The notes beneath the pieces are model-generated. The model saw only the letters and a program-made list of their open reading frames with translations, was not told the DNA's origin and made no database searches. From JANMJD01 sp031371195 (GTDB taxonomy: Bacteria; Actinomycetota; Acidimicrobiia; Acidimicrobiales; Ilumatobacteraceae): a stretch of 5,991 bases of DNA. Every line of letters begins with the position of its first letter. Position 1 is the stretch's first letter. The position numbers and the translations under genes are program-made. Location: positions 1 to 5,991 of the forward strand of contig JANMJD010000227.1 of assembly GCA_031371195.1 (NCBI GenBank), given 5' to 3'. Below, one piece after another: positions 1-5,868 of this stretch.

Positions 1-128
1 CCTCCTCGCGCCGCGTGTTCGCTACGCCTGGCGGCGCTTCACGCTCACCTGCCTGGCGGGTTCGTCGTCCGCTGCGCTTCCTCCTCGCGCCGCGTGTTCG
101 CTACGCCTGGCGGCGCTTCACGCTCACC
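1..128. repeat. Direct repeat, 79-bp period, two exact 49-bp copies
   Basis: The 49 bases at 1-49 recur without mismatch at 80-128, separated by a 30-base spacer at 50-79, which gives about 1.6 copies of a 79-bp unit. Inside the unit the shorter string GCCTGGCGG appears twice (26-34 and 51-59), so the unit itself looks built from older sub-repeats. The second copy covers the TGA stop (124-126) and last codon of the P450 gene and supplies its 3' end. Its left side runs off the window, so the true copy number is unknown. I see no terminal inverted repeat, transposase or CRISPR-like regularity. It is best described as a GC-rich intergenic repeat downstream of the P450. It may also be where assembly stopped. 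Confidence 0.9.
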
Positions 129-1377
129 ATGCGCAGGGCATGCGCTTGATGCCGTTGATGAAGGCGCTCTGCAGCCAGGCCGGTTCGCCCGTGATCTGCA
201 TTCTCGGCATCCGCCGGCGGATCTCGTCGAACATCACGCCGACCTCACGGCGGGCGAGGTTGGCACCGAGGCAGAAGTGCGGTCCCCCCGCCCCGAACCC
301 CACCTGGGTCGGGTTCAGCGGTCGGGAGACATCAAACACCTGAGGGTGCTCGAACACCCGCTCGTCCTTGTTGGCCGATGCGTACCACAGCACGACCTTC
401 TGGCCGGCGGCGATCCGTTGCCCGCGGATCTCGGTGTCCTGTGTGGCCGTGCGGCGGAAGTGGATCACCGGCGTGGCATACCGCACGATCTCGTCGACCG
501 CCGTGCGGGTGTAGGTGTCGAAATCGTCGAACCATCGAGTGCGTTGCCCGGGGTTGAGCGTGAGCAGGCGCATCCCGTGACTGATCGCGTTGCGGGTCGT
601 CTCGTTGCCGGCGACGACGAGCAGGATGAAGAACGAGCCGAACTCCTGCGGTGTGAGCTGTTCGCCGTCGACCTCGGCACCCATCATCACGCTGGTGATG
701 TCGTCACGCGGGTTGGCCCGGCGATTCTCGCCCAGCGTCTGGGCGTACATGAACATCTGCAGCGCCTCGGACATCAACTGCTCGTAGCTCGTCACGTACT
801 CGGGGTCACCGACGCCGAGAATCGTGTTCGTCCAGCGGAAGATCTGCGCCTCGTCGGTCTCGGGAATGCCCATCATCCGACAGATCACCTTCAATGGAAG
901 CTGCGAGGCGACATGCTCGACGAAGTCGCACTCGCCCCCGGGGAACCTCTCCAGCAACCCATCGACGAGCGCCGCTGCGGTGATGCGCACGTCCTCCTCC
1001 ACCTGGGCGACATGCTTGGGGGTGAAGCCCTTGGCGACGATCGAACGCAGCCGGAAATGCTTCGGGTCGTCCATGTTGATCATCGAGCCGAAGAATTCGT
1101 TCATCTCCTGGGGCAGATCGCCGATGTTGGAGCCCTGCCCCGAACAGAACAGATGCGGGTTCCGGCTGGCGTGCCAGACGTCCTCGTGGCGGGTGAGGGC
1201 GAAATAGCCCGGACCCGGGGGAAACGGTGCGCCCTCGACGACTCTCTCCGGGAAGAACTGCAGCTCATCGGTGTTGCGGAGGGTGTGGAACGCTCCCTCC
1301 CGCCAGTCGCGGGGCGCACTCCAGAACTCTTCGGTCGACAGGTCGATCTCGGCCAATGGCACGTCGGGCAGCTGCAT
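124..1377 (-). CDS. Cytochrome P450, CYP125/CYP142/CYP124-like
   Basis: This is a complete 417-residue haem-thiolate monooxygenase, the usual length for a soluble bacterial P450, with no signal peptide or membrane anchor. The I-helix oxygen-activation motif AGNETT lies at 256-261, the K-helix ExxR at E296-R299, and the haem loop FGAGGPHFCLG at 361-371 with ligand Cys369. The MDDPKHFRLRSIVAKGF stretch near 102-118 and the GGPHFCLGA loop resemble actinobacterial CYP125/142/124 proteins, which oxidise the side chains of sterols and branched lipids using electrons from a ferredoxin and reductase. The substrate here is inferred from resemblance only. No ferredoxin, reductase or regulator is adjacent. 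The start at 1377 gives a normal N-terminus (MQLPDVPLAEIDL), but no clear Shine-Dalgarno precedes it. The gene is transcribed away from the GNAT remnant and ends inside the left-end repeat. Confidence 0.96.
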   Translation of the reverse strand: MQLPDVPLAEIDLSTEEFWSAPRDWREGAFHTLRNTDELQFFPERVVEGAPFPPGPGYFALTRHEDVWHASRNPHLFCSGQGSNIGDLPQEMNEFFGSMINMDDPKHFRLRSIVAKGFTPKHVAQVEEDVRITAAALVDGLLERFPGGECDFVEHVASQLPLKVICRMMGIPETDEAQIFRWTNTILGVGDPEYVTSYEQLMSEALQMFMYAQTLGENRRANPRDDITSVMMGAEVDGEQLTPQEFGSFFILLVVAGNETTRNAISHGMRLLTLNPGQRTRWFDDFDTYTRTAVDEIVRYATPVIHFRRTATQDTEIRGQRIAAGQKVVLWYASANKDERVFEHPQVFDVSRPLNPTQVGFGAGGPHFCLGANLARREVGVMFDEIRRRMPRMQITGEPAWLQSAFINGIKRMPCAW

Positions 1378-1555
1378 CGAGCCAGTCTGGCGCTTGGCTG
1401 AGGTAGGTCGACAACCAAGCGGCCGCGGGTGGCTCGTAGCGTGGGACGATCACCACCGCGTGCGCCGGGCGCGGCATCTGCGCTCCGAAGTCACGGTTCA
1501 CGGTGACGAACGGGGATTCATCACCCTCGGGTGCGGTCCGGCGGGTCGCCGCTAG

Positions 1556-1747
1556 ATGAGTATCGAGGTCGCCGACGAGTTCCATGGGACACGTACCGGG
1601 CGAGCGTTGATCGCCGATGCCCGGGCGCTTGTCGCGCCGACGGGCTGGCTGTTCGCCGCGGTGTCCCCAGGCAATGCGCGTAGTCTGCGGGCGTTCCTCG
1701 CCCAGGGGTTCATACCCCTCGGCAGCGAGGTGCTGATCGAGCCCTGA
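1556..1747 (+). pseudogene. C-terminal remnant of a GNAT N-acetyltransferase
   Basis: The 63 codons match the C-terminal half of a GNAT fold. They hold a beta-4/acetyl-CoA loop region (IEVADEFHGTRTGRALIADA), then WLFAAVSPGNARSLRAFLAQGF, where the N-A-x-S-x-R-x-F-x-x-x-G-F pattern is the usual motif B. A whole GNAT domain needs about 140-150 residues, so the N-terminal half is missing. The same frame continues upstream for about 40 codons of plausible GNAT-like sequence (from about 1427, GWLVAWDDHH, to GFITLGCGPAGRR) but is cut by an amber TAG at 1553-1555. The pyrophosphate-binding loop reads GTRTG where a second glycine is expected. Amber codon, lost loop glycine and missing N-terminus together point to decay. 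The ATG at 1556 could initiate a short peptide but lacks a convincing ribosome-binding site. It sits 69 bp upstream of the PIG-L gene on the same strand. Confidence 0.6.
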
Positions 1748-1779
1748 TCCGTTCGGGAAGGACGGCGATTCCGCGGTCC

Positions 1780-1810
1780 TGGTCAAACCGGGGCGAGGCG
1801 TCGGTAAAGT
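1780..1810 (+). promoter_or_regulatory. Probable promoter of the PIG-L gene, leaderless type
   Basis: TAAAGT at 1805-1810 fits the actinobacterial -10 consensus TAnnnT and ends 6 bases before the ATG at 1817. That distance is typical of leaderless transcripts, where transcription starts at or next to the initiation codon. A weak -35 candidate, TGGTCA at 1780-1785, lies 19 bases upstream. There is no good Shine-Dalgarno before the ATG (only GGTAAAG overlapping the -10 box), which agrees with leaderless translation. Prediction from motif spacing only. Confidence 0.4.
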
Positions 1811-1816
1811 CCGATC

Positions 1817-2536
1817 ATGTTCGAAGCGACCGAAGTGGAGCGGGTGCTCCTGGTCATGGCGCATCCCGACGACGTCGATTTCGGCGCTGCAGGATCAGTG
1901 GCGACATGGACCGATGCGGGAATCCACGTCACATATTGCCTGGTCACCGATGGTGACGCCGGTGGATTCGACCCATCGGTACCGCGCCGCGAGATCGCCG
2001 GCATCCGGCGCCGGGAGCAGACCGCGGCGGCCAAGGAGGTCGGCGTCGACGACCTGGTGTTCCTCGGGTTTCCCGATGGCCGGGTCGAGGCGAACCTCGA
2101 GTTGCGCAAGGCGATCAGCCGGGTCATCCGCCAGGTCCGTCCGCAGCGTGTCGTCATCCAGAGCCCCGAGCGCAACTACCAGCGGATCTACGCCAGCCAT
2201 CCCGACCATCTCGCCAGTGGCGAGGCCGCGTTGTGCGCGGTGTATCCCGACGCTCGAAACCCGTTCACTTTCACCGAACTGGTCGAGGACGAGGGACTCG
2301 AAGCATGGGCCGTCGAAGAGGTGTGGATGATGGTCGGGGCTCAGCCCGACCGGTTCGTCGACATCACCGACAACGTCGACCGCAAGATCGCCGCCCTGCT
2401 GCGACACGAGAGTCAGCACACCGACCCGCAGCGGATCGAGCAGATGGTGCGCGGCTGGGTGACCGACACCGCGGCACGCGCCGGTCTGCCCGAGGGCCGA
2501 TCCGCCGAGGCGTTCCAGGTGATCAGCACCACGTAG
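1817..2536 (+). CDS. PIG-L (LmbE) family zinc-dependent deacetylase
   Basis: This is a complete 239-residue cytoplasmic protein of the GlcNAc-PI de-N-acetylase superfamily, whose members remove acyl groups from N-acylated sugars and related amides; MshB and Mca in mycothiol metabolism are known actinobacterial examples. The signature AHPDD is at 15-19, following a hydrophobic strand (RVLLVMA), and the second metal motif HPDH is at 128-131. By family analogy His16, Asp19 and His131 bind zinc and the other aspartate of AHPDD (Asp18) acts as base. The LVTDGDAGG stretch (42-50) and the RRRE helix (64-67) are also typical. At 239 residues it is shorter than MshB or Mca (about 290-300), so it is not confidently either, and the substrate is unknown. 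The ATG at 1817 places AHPDD at the expected distance from the N-terminus. It converges on the dioxygenase gene with 35 bp between stop codons. Confidence 0.93.
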   Translation: MFEATEVERVLLVMAHPDDVDFGAAGSVATWTDAGIHVTYCLVTDGDAGGFDPSVPRREIAGIRRREQTAAAKEVGVDDLVFLGFPDGRVEANLELRKAISRVIRQVRPQRVVIQSPERNYQRIYASHPDHLASGEAALCAVYPDARNPFTFTELVEDEGLEAWAVEEVWMMVGAQPDRFVDITDNVDRKIAALLRHESQHTDPQRIEQMVRGWVTDTAARAGLPEGRSAEAFQVISTT

Positions 2537-2537
2537 A

Positions 2538-2550
2538 CGGCCCCGGGCCG
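2538..2550. terminator. Weak GC hairpin between convergent genes
   Basis: CGGCC (2538-2542) and GGCCG (2546-2550) can pair around a 3-base loop, just after the PIG-L TAG stop and before the TGA of the opposing dioxygenase. The position in a 35-bp convergent gap suits a shared terminator. The stem is short and no T-tract follows on either strand, so this is tentative. Confidence 0.25.
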
Positions 2551-2571
2551 CACACCCGTGGTCCGGTTGGG

Positions 2572-3673
2572 TCAGACTCGAAGGCGCAGCCGGCTCTCGA
2601 GGTCCTCGTGGTTGAGATAGGCGCCGCACAGGTGCCGTCGCCCGGTGTAGGCCGCTCGGCCGTGCAACACCCGCCAATTGTCGAACAGCAATGCCTCGCC
2701 GGGCCGCAACACATGGCGCCACTGGTTGGCGTGGTCGTTGGCCAACGTCTCGAAGGCGCGCATCGCGTCGTAGAAGGCGGTCATCTCGTCGGGGGCCAAC
2801 AGGAACGGGGGCGCGGTCGGAGTTGTTGAAGCTGACCTGCACCAACTCGCCCGTGTGATCGTGGCGCAGGATCGGTCGGGCGGCCATCAGGTGCGAGCCG
2901 TCGCCGATGTACTGCCCCGGCACCATCACGGTCGACAACGTCCGGTAGTGCTCCGGGTGCTGGCGGCGGAGTCGGTCGGCGATCCAGAAGCCGTCGACGA
3001 TGCTCGACTCGCCCCCGGTCCCGTCGAAGTGAATGCAGTGCAGCACCTGCATACCGGGCGCGTCGTGGGAGTAGGTGCCGTCGGTGTGCGGTCGGAGCTC
3101 GAGGTTGGTGTACGCCGTATCGGCCTTGGACAGGTCGGCCTCGAAGTCCCAGAATCCGCCGAAGATCGTCTCGCGCACGTAGCCGACGCGTCGGATCAAC
3201 TCGTGGGTGGCATCGAGCGTCGGGGGTGTGCCAATGGCGATGCAGAACCCGAAGCGGGCCACCGAGGTCAACCAGGCCACGACGCCGTCGTCCGACGCCA
3301 TCACCTGCTCATATGGAATCGTCGGGGTGTCGGCGAGCGACGAGCCCGCCCACGGCTCCGGGGCGATCTCGACCGCGGCGCGCCCAGGTGCCGGTCGGCG
3401 GAACCGGGCGAGGAACCCCGTCGGAAGTACCGATGCGGTGGAGTCGGGCCACTCGATCGTCACGACGTCATCGGTCGCCGTGACCGAGCGCGCCGCGAGC
3501 GATGGATCGATCCCGGCGGTGTACAGCTGGCGCTGCTGGGTGACCGGATGCAGCGTCGCCTCGTCGTGGCCGTGGTCGCGCAGCCACAGCCAGGGATAGA
3601 CGGTGGTCTGACCATCGTCCCAGCTCACCGACAATGTGGTGGCAGATGGTTCGAGTTGCACGATCGTGGTCAC
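2572..3673 (-). CDS. Gamma-butyrobetaine hydroxylase-like Fe(II)/2-oxoglutarate dioxygenase, frameshifted
   Basis: The gene encodes a DUF971 N-terminal domain (about 1-95) followed by a TauD/TfdA dioxygenase domain (about 115-366), the architecture of gamma-butyrobetaine and trimethyllysine hydroxylases. The first frame runs from a GTG at 3673 to the G5 run at 2807-2811. The matching C-terminus continues in another frame to the TGA at 2572-2574. Deleting one G yields an uninterrupted 366-residue protein reading FNNSDRAPFLLAPDEMTAFY across the join, close to the family's usual 370-390. In that numbering the iron ligands are His196, Asp198 and His337, and Arg346 should bind 2-oxoglutarate. Phe171, Trp175, Tyr188 and Tyr352 fall where human GBBH has its trimethylammonium cage. 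The DUF971 zinc cysteines are absent (the WLRD segment is followed by HGHDEAT). His337 and Arg346 lie after the shift, so the sequence as given encodes no active enzyme. It lies 27 bp downstream of the HisD-like gene, probably in one operon. Confidence 0.88.
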
Positions 3674-3700
3674 ATCACCAGAATGGCACCCGCGGCGATG

Positions 3701-4984
3701 TCAGCCATCCATCCGGGCGAGGCGGAGTTCGGCGGTGTACGCGTGGGCCTGCAGGCCGTCGACCGGGCCGAAGGCGGCCGCGTCGACGGCGATGTGGCGG
3801 GCGGCCACCGGGTCGGTCACCCGCTGCCAGGTCAGGGTTTTGAGGAACTTGGCGACGCTCAGCCCGCCGGTGTAGCGGGCCGAGCCCTGGGTCGGCAGGG
3901 TGTGGTTGGTGCCCGTGCAGCCCTTGTCGGAGTAGGTGACCGTGGCGTCGGGCCCGAGGAACAGCGAGCCGTAATTGTGCAGCCGCTCCAGGAACCACTC
4001 GTCGTCCGCCGTATGGATCTCGAGGTGCTCGCAGGCGACCTGGTCGGAGATCGCCGCCGCCTGCTCGCGGTCGTCGACGACGTAGACCCAGCCGCAATCC
4101 CGCCAGGCGGCGCCGGCGACTGCGGCGTTGTCGAGAGCCGGGAGTTGCCGCTCGATCTCGGCCATCGTTGCGGTGGCGACCTGCGAGCCGATGGCGATGA
4201 GATATGCCGGTGAGTCGGGGCCGTGTTCCGCCTGGCCGAGCAGGTCGGCGGCGACCAGCACCGGGTCGGCGGTGTCGTCGCAGATCACGGCCACCTCCGA
4301 GGGGCCGGCGAGCAGATCGATGCCGACCCGGCCGAACAATTGCCGCTTCGCCTCGGCGACGTAGACGTTGCCGGCTCCGCAGAGCATGTCGACGGGACCC
4401 ATCCCCTCGATACCGAACGCCATCGCCGCGAGAGCCGGTACCCCGCCGAGGCAGAACATGGCATCGGCGCCGGCCGAGGCACCGACCCAGACCATCGCCG
4501 GTGTCGGTCCCGAGCCGTCGGGCAGCGGCGGCGTACATGTGACGACGCGACCGACCCCGGCCACCTTGGGGACGATCACGCTCATCAACGGTGATGACAC
4601 CAGCGGGTACCGCCCACCGGGCATGTACGAGCCCACCTGTTCCACCGGGACCTGCCGATGACCGATGGTCAGCCCGGGGAACGGTTGGAACGACGTATCG
4701 ACGAGCAGCGATCGCTGATGGCGGGCGAACGCGGCGACGGTGGCCGAACTGCGCTCGAAGGCGGTCTTGAACTCGTCGGACAACGCCGACTCCGCGGCGG
4801 CGATATGCGCCGAGGTGATCTCGAAACTGTCGGGGCCCCACCGATCGAGTGCCGCGGAGTACCGCCGCACCGCGTCGATACCATGCGATTCGATGTCGTC
4901 GAGCATCGCCGACACCCGGGATCGGACCTCGGCGTCGGCCTGGCGGACGGCGGCGCGTTGCCGACCCTGTTTGAGTACCTGCAT
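3701..4984 (-). CDS. Histidinol dehydrogenase family protein (HisD paralogue)
   Basis: This complete 427-residue protein has the length of HisD, an NAD-dependent zinc enzyme that oxidises an alcohol through an aldehyde to a carboxylate. Recognisable elements are YMPGGRYP (120-127), LCGAGNVYVAEAKRQLFG (201-218), IDLLAGPSEVAVICD (222-236), LLGQAEHGPDSPA (248-260), EHLEI (319-323), GTNHTLPT (358-365) and a C-terminal GLQAH. By family knowledge Gln251, His254 and His414 are zinc ligands and Glu319-His320 the catalytic pair. The fourth ligand, Asp360 in E. coli HisD, should be Asp353, but by my alignment it sits one residue further from GTNH. No other histidine biosynthesis gene is nearby, and YTGGLSVAKFLKTLTWQ resembles HisD-like paralogues such as sulfopropanediol dehydrogenase HpsN. 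A catabolic alcohol dehydrogenase is therefore more likely than true HisD. The frame stays open upstream to 5341, but homology begins at the ATG at 4984 and the extension would cross the divergent thiolase. Confidence 0.9.
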   Translation of the reverse strand: MQVLKQGRQRAAVRQADAEVRSRVSAMLDDIESHGIDAVRRYSAALDRWGPDSFEITSAHIAAAESALSDEFKTAFERSSATVAAFARHQRSLLVDTSFQPFPGLTIGHRQVPVEQVGSYMPGGRYPLVSSPLMSVIVPKVAGVGRVVTCTPPLPDGSGPTPAMVWVGASAGADAMFCLGGVPALAAMAFGIEGMGPVDMLCGAGNVYVAEAKRQLFGRVGIDLLAGPSEVAVICDDTADPVLVAADLLGQAEHGPDSPAYLIAIGSQVATATMAEIERQLPALDNAAVAGAAWRDCGWVYVVDDREQAAAISDQVACEHLEIHTADDEWFLERLHNYGSLFLGPDATVTYSDKGCTGTNHTLPTQGSARYTGGLSVAKFLKTLTWQRVTDPVAARHIAVDAAAFGPVDGLQAHAYTAELRLARMDG

Positions 4985-5007
4985 GGTCCCACCGTACGCC
5001 GCGCCCG

Positions 5008-5036
5008 ATTCTAGCCGGCTGGTTACCGAGGGGTAA
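5008..5036 (-). promoter_or_regulatory. Probable promoter of the HisD-like/dioxygenase operon
   Basis: On the minus strand TAGAAT (5008-5013) fits the TAnnnT -10 consensus. TTACCC (5031-5036) lies exactly 17 bases upstream as a weak -35 box. Transcription would start near 5000, giving a leader of about 16 bases before the ATG at 4984. The only ribosome-binding candidate is GGTGGG (4988-4993), which is too close to the start to be strong. Motif-based prediction. Confidence 0.4.
5023..5036. promoter_or_regulatory. Inverted repeat TTACC-N4-GGTAA, candidate operator
   Basis: TTACC at 5023-5027 and GGTAA at 5032-5036 form perfect 5-bp arms around GAGG. The element lies in the 100-bp divergent gap between the leftward HisD-like gene and the rightward thiolase, overlapping the leftward -35 box and just upstream of a possible rightward -10 (TAAGGT, 5048-5053). 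A protein bound here could control both directions. No regulator gene is present in the window, and short arms like these also occur by chance. Confidence 0.35.
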
Positions 5037-5073
5037 GGAGTGCTCGATAAGGTGCCTGGAGCCCGTCTACCCC

Positions 5074-5078
5074 AGGAG
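5074..5078 (+). promoter_or_regulatory. Shine-Dalgarno of the thiolase gene
   Basis: AGGAG ends 6 bases before the ATG at 5085. It is the only strong ribosome-binding site in the window and fixes the thiolase start. Confidence 0.75.
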
Positions 5079-5084
5079 TCCGCC

Positions 5085-5867
5085 ATGCCCGAGGCCGTCA
5101 TTGTCGCCACCGCCCGTAGCCCGATCGGTCGGGCCAACAAGGGATCGCTGACCAGCCTGCGTCCTGACGACATGAGTGCCCAGATCGTGCGAGCCCTGCT
5201 GGCCAAGGTTCCCCAGGTGAACGGCGACGACGTCGACGACCTGATCATGGGCATCGGCCAGCCGGCAGGGGCCGGTGGGTTCAACATCGCCCGGGTGACG
5301 GCGATCCTCGCCGGCATCGAGGTGCCCGGGGTGACGGTCAACCGCTACTGCTCGTCGAGCCTGCAGACCATCCGGATGGCGTTCCACGCGATCAAGGCCG
5401 GCGAGGGCGACTGCTTCATCGCCGCCGGGGTCGAGACCGTCAGCCAGTACGCCCTCGGTGCCTCCGATACCGCACCCAACGCCGTCTTCAAGGATTCGGG
5501 GGCGCGCACCAAGGCCCGCTCCAGCGGTGAGCAGGGTCCGTGGACCCCGGGTGCAGGGCTGCCCGACGTCTACATCGCCATGGGGCAGACTGCCGAGAAC
5601 GTCGTCGAGCAGGAGGGCGTCACCCGAGAGGAGATGGACCGCTTCGGTGTCCGCTCGCAGAATCTGGCCTGTGAGCACGTCGACAACGGCTTCTTCGAGC
5701 GCGAGATCACCCCACTGACGTTGGAGGACGGCACGGTGGTCTCACGTGACGACGGCCCCCGGCCGGGAACCAACTACGAGGCGGTGAGCCAGCTCAAGCC
5801 GGTGTTCCGTCCGAACGGAACGATCACCGCCGGCAATGCGTGCCCGTTGAACGACGGGGCGGCCGCG
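5085..5867 (+). CDS. Acetyl-CoA acetyltransferase (thiolase, FadA-like), C-terminally truncated
   Basis: The 261 recognisable residues are the N-terminal domain and loop region of a type II thiolase, which cleaves 3-oxoacyl-CoA with CoA in beta-oxidation or condenses two acyl-CoAs. The start reads MPEAVIVATARSPIGRANKG. The acyl-accepting Cys89 is in VNRYCSSSLQT, followed by AAGVETVS (113-120), MGQTAENV (166-173), FFEREITPL (203-211) and KPVFRPNGTITAGNACPLND (238-257). It resembles actinobacterial FadA-type enzymes that act on fatty acids. Thiolases are normally about 390-400 residues. Here the match stops at the AAA following LNDG, so the NEAFA, GHP and CxGGG active-site motifs are missing. 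The frame remains open to the window end, but residues after 261 (GPSSGCLRWCPTPCRS and onward) are not thiolase; they are the antisense of another gene. The truncation is therefore a junction, not a window edge. Confidence 0.92.
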
Positions 5868-5868
5868 G

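Noticed and set aside
1..128. CRISPR array or insertion-sequence end
   Set aside because: There are only two copies, a 49-bp repeat with a single 30-bp spacer that itself resembles the repeat, no cas genes, no transposase and no terminal inverted repeats.
94..1401. Open frame of 435 codons on the plus strand opposite the P450
   Set aside because: It is antisense to an unmistakable P450, has no recognisable motifs and is rich in residues expected from reading GC-rich codons backwards. Long antisense frames are normal at this G+C.
1378..1555. Minus-strand reading with protein-like sequence (IVPRYEPPAAAWLSTYLSQA)
   Set aside because: It could look like an N-terminal domain ahead of the P450, but it is in a different frame from the P450, runs deep into it as a shadow, and its upstream part is antisense to the GNAT remnant and PIG-L gene. 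No family is recognised.
1748..1816. Terminator or small RNA between the GNAT remnant and the PIG-L gene
   Set aside because: Only an imperfect AGGAC...GTCCT pairing (1759-1780) with a 12-base loop and no T-tract was found.
1895..2806. Continuation of the dioxygenase frame far past the G5 run, giving a 592-residue protein
   Set aside because: After the shift the sequence becomes low-complexity Arg/Pro/Ala-rich, then runs antisense through the PIG-L gene. The true C-terminus is in the other frame and ends at 2572.
2855..4213. Open frame of 452 codons on the plus strand
   Set aside because: It is antisense to both the dioxygenase and the HisD-like gene, crosses their intergenic gap and has no domain resemblance.
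4985..5341. N-terminal extension of the HisD-like protein to 546 residues
   Set aside because: The added residues do not resemble the family and lie antisense to the thiolase start. The ATG at 4984 gives the normal length, with a promoter just upstream.
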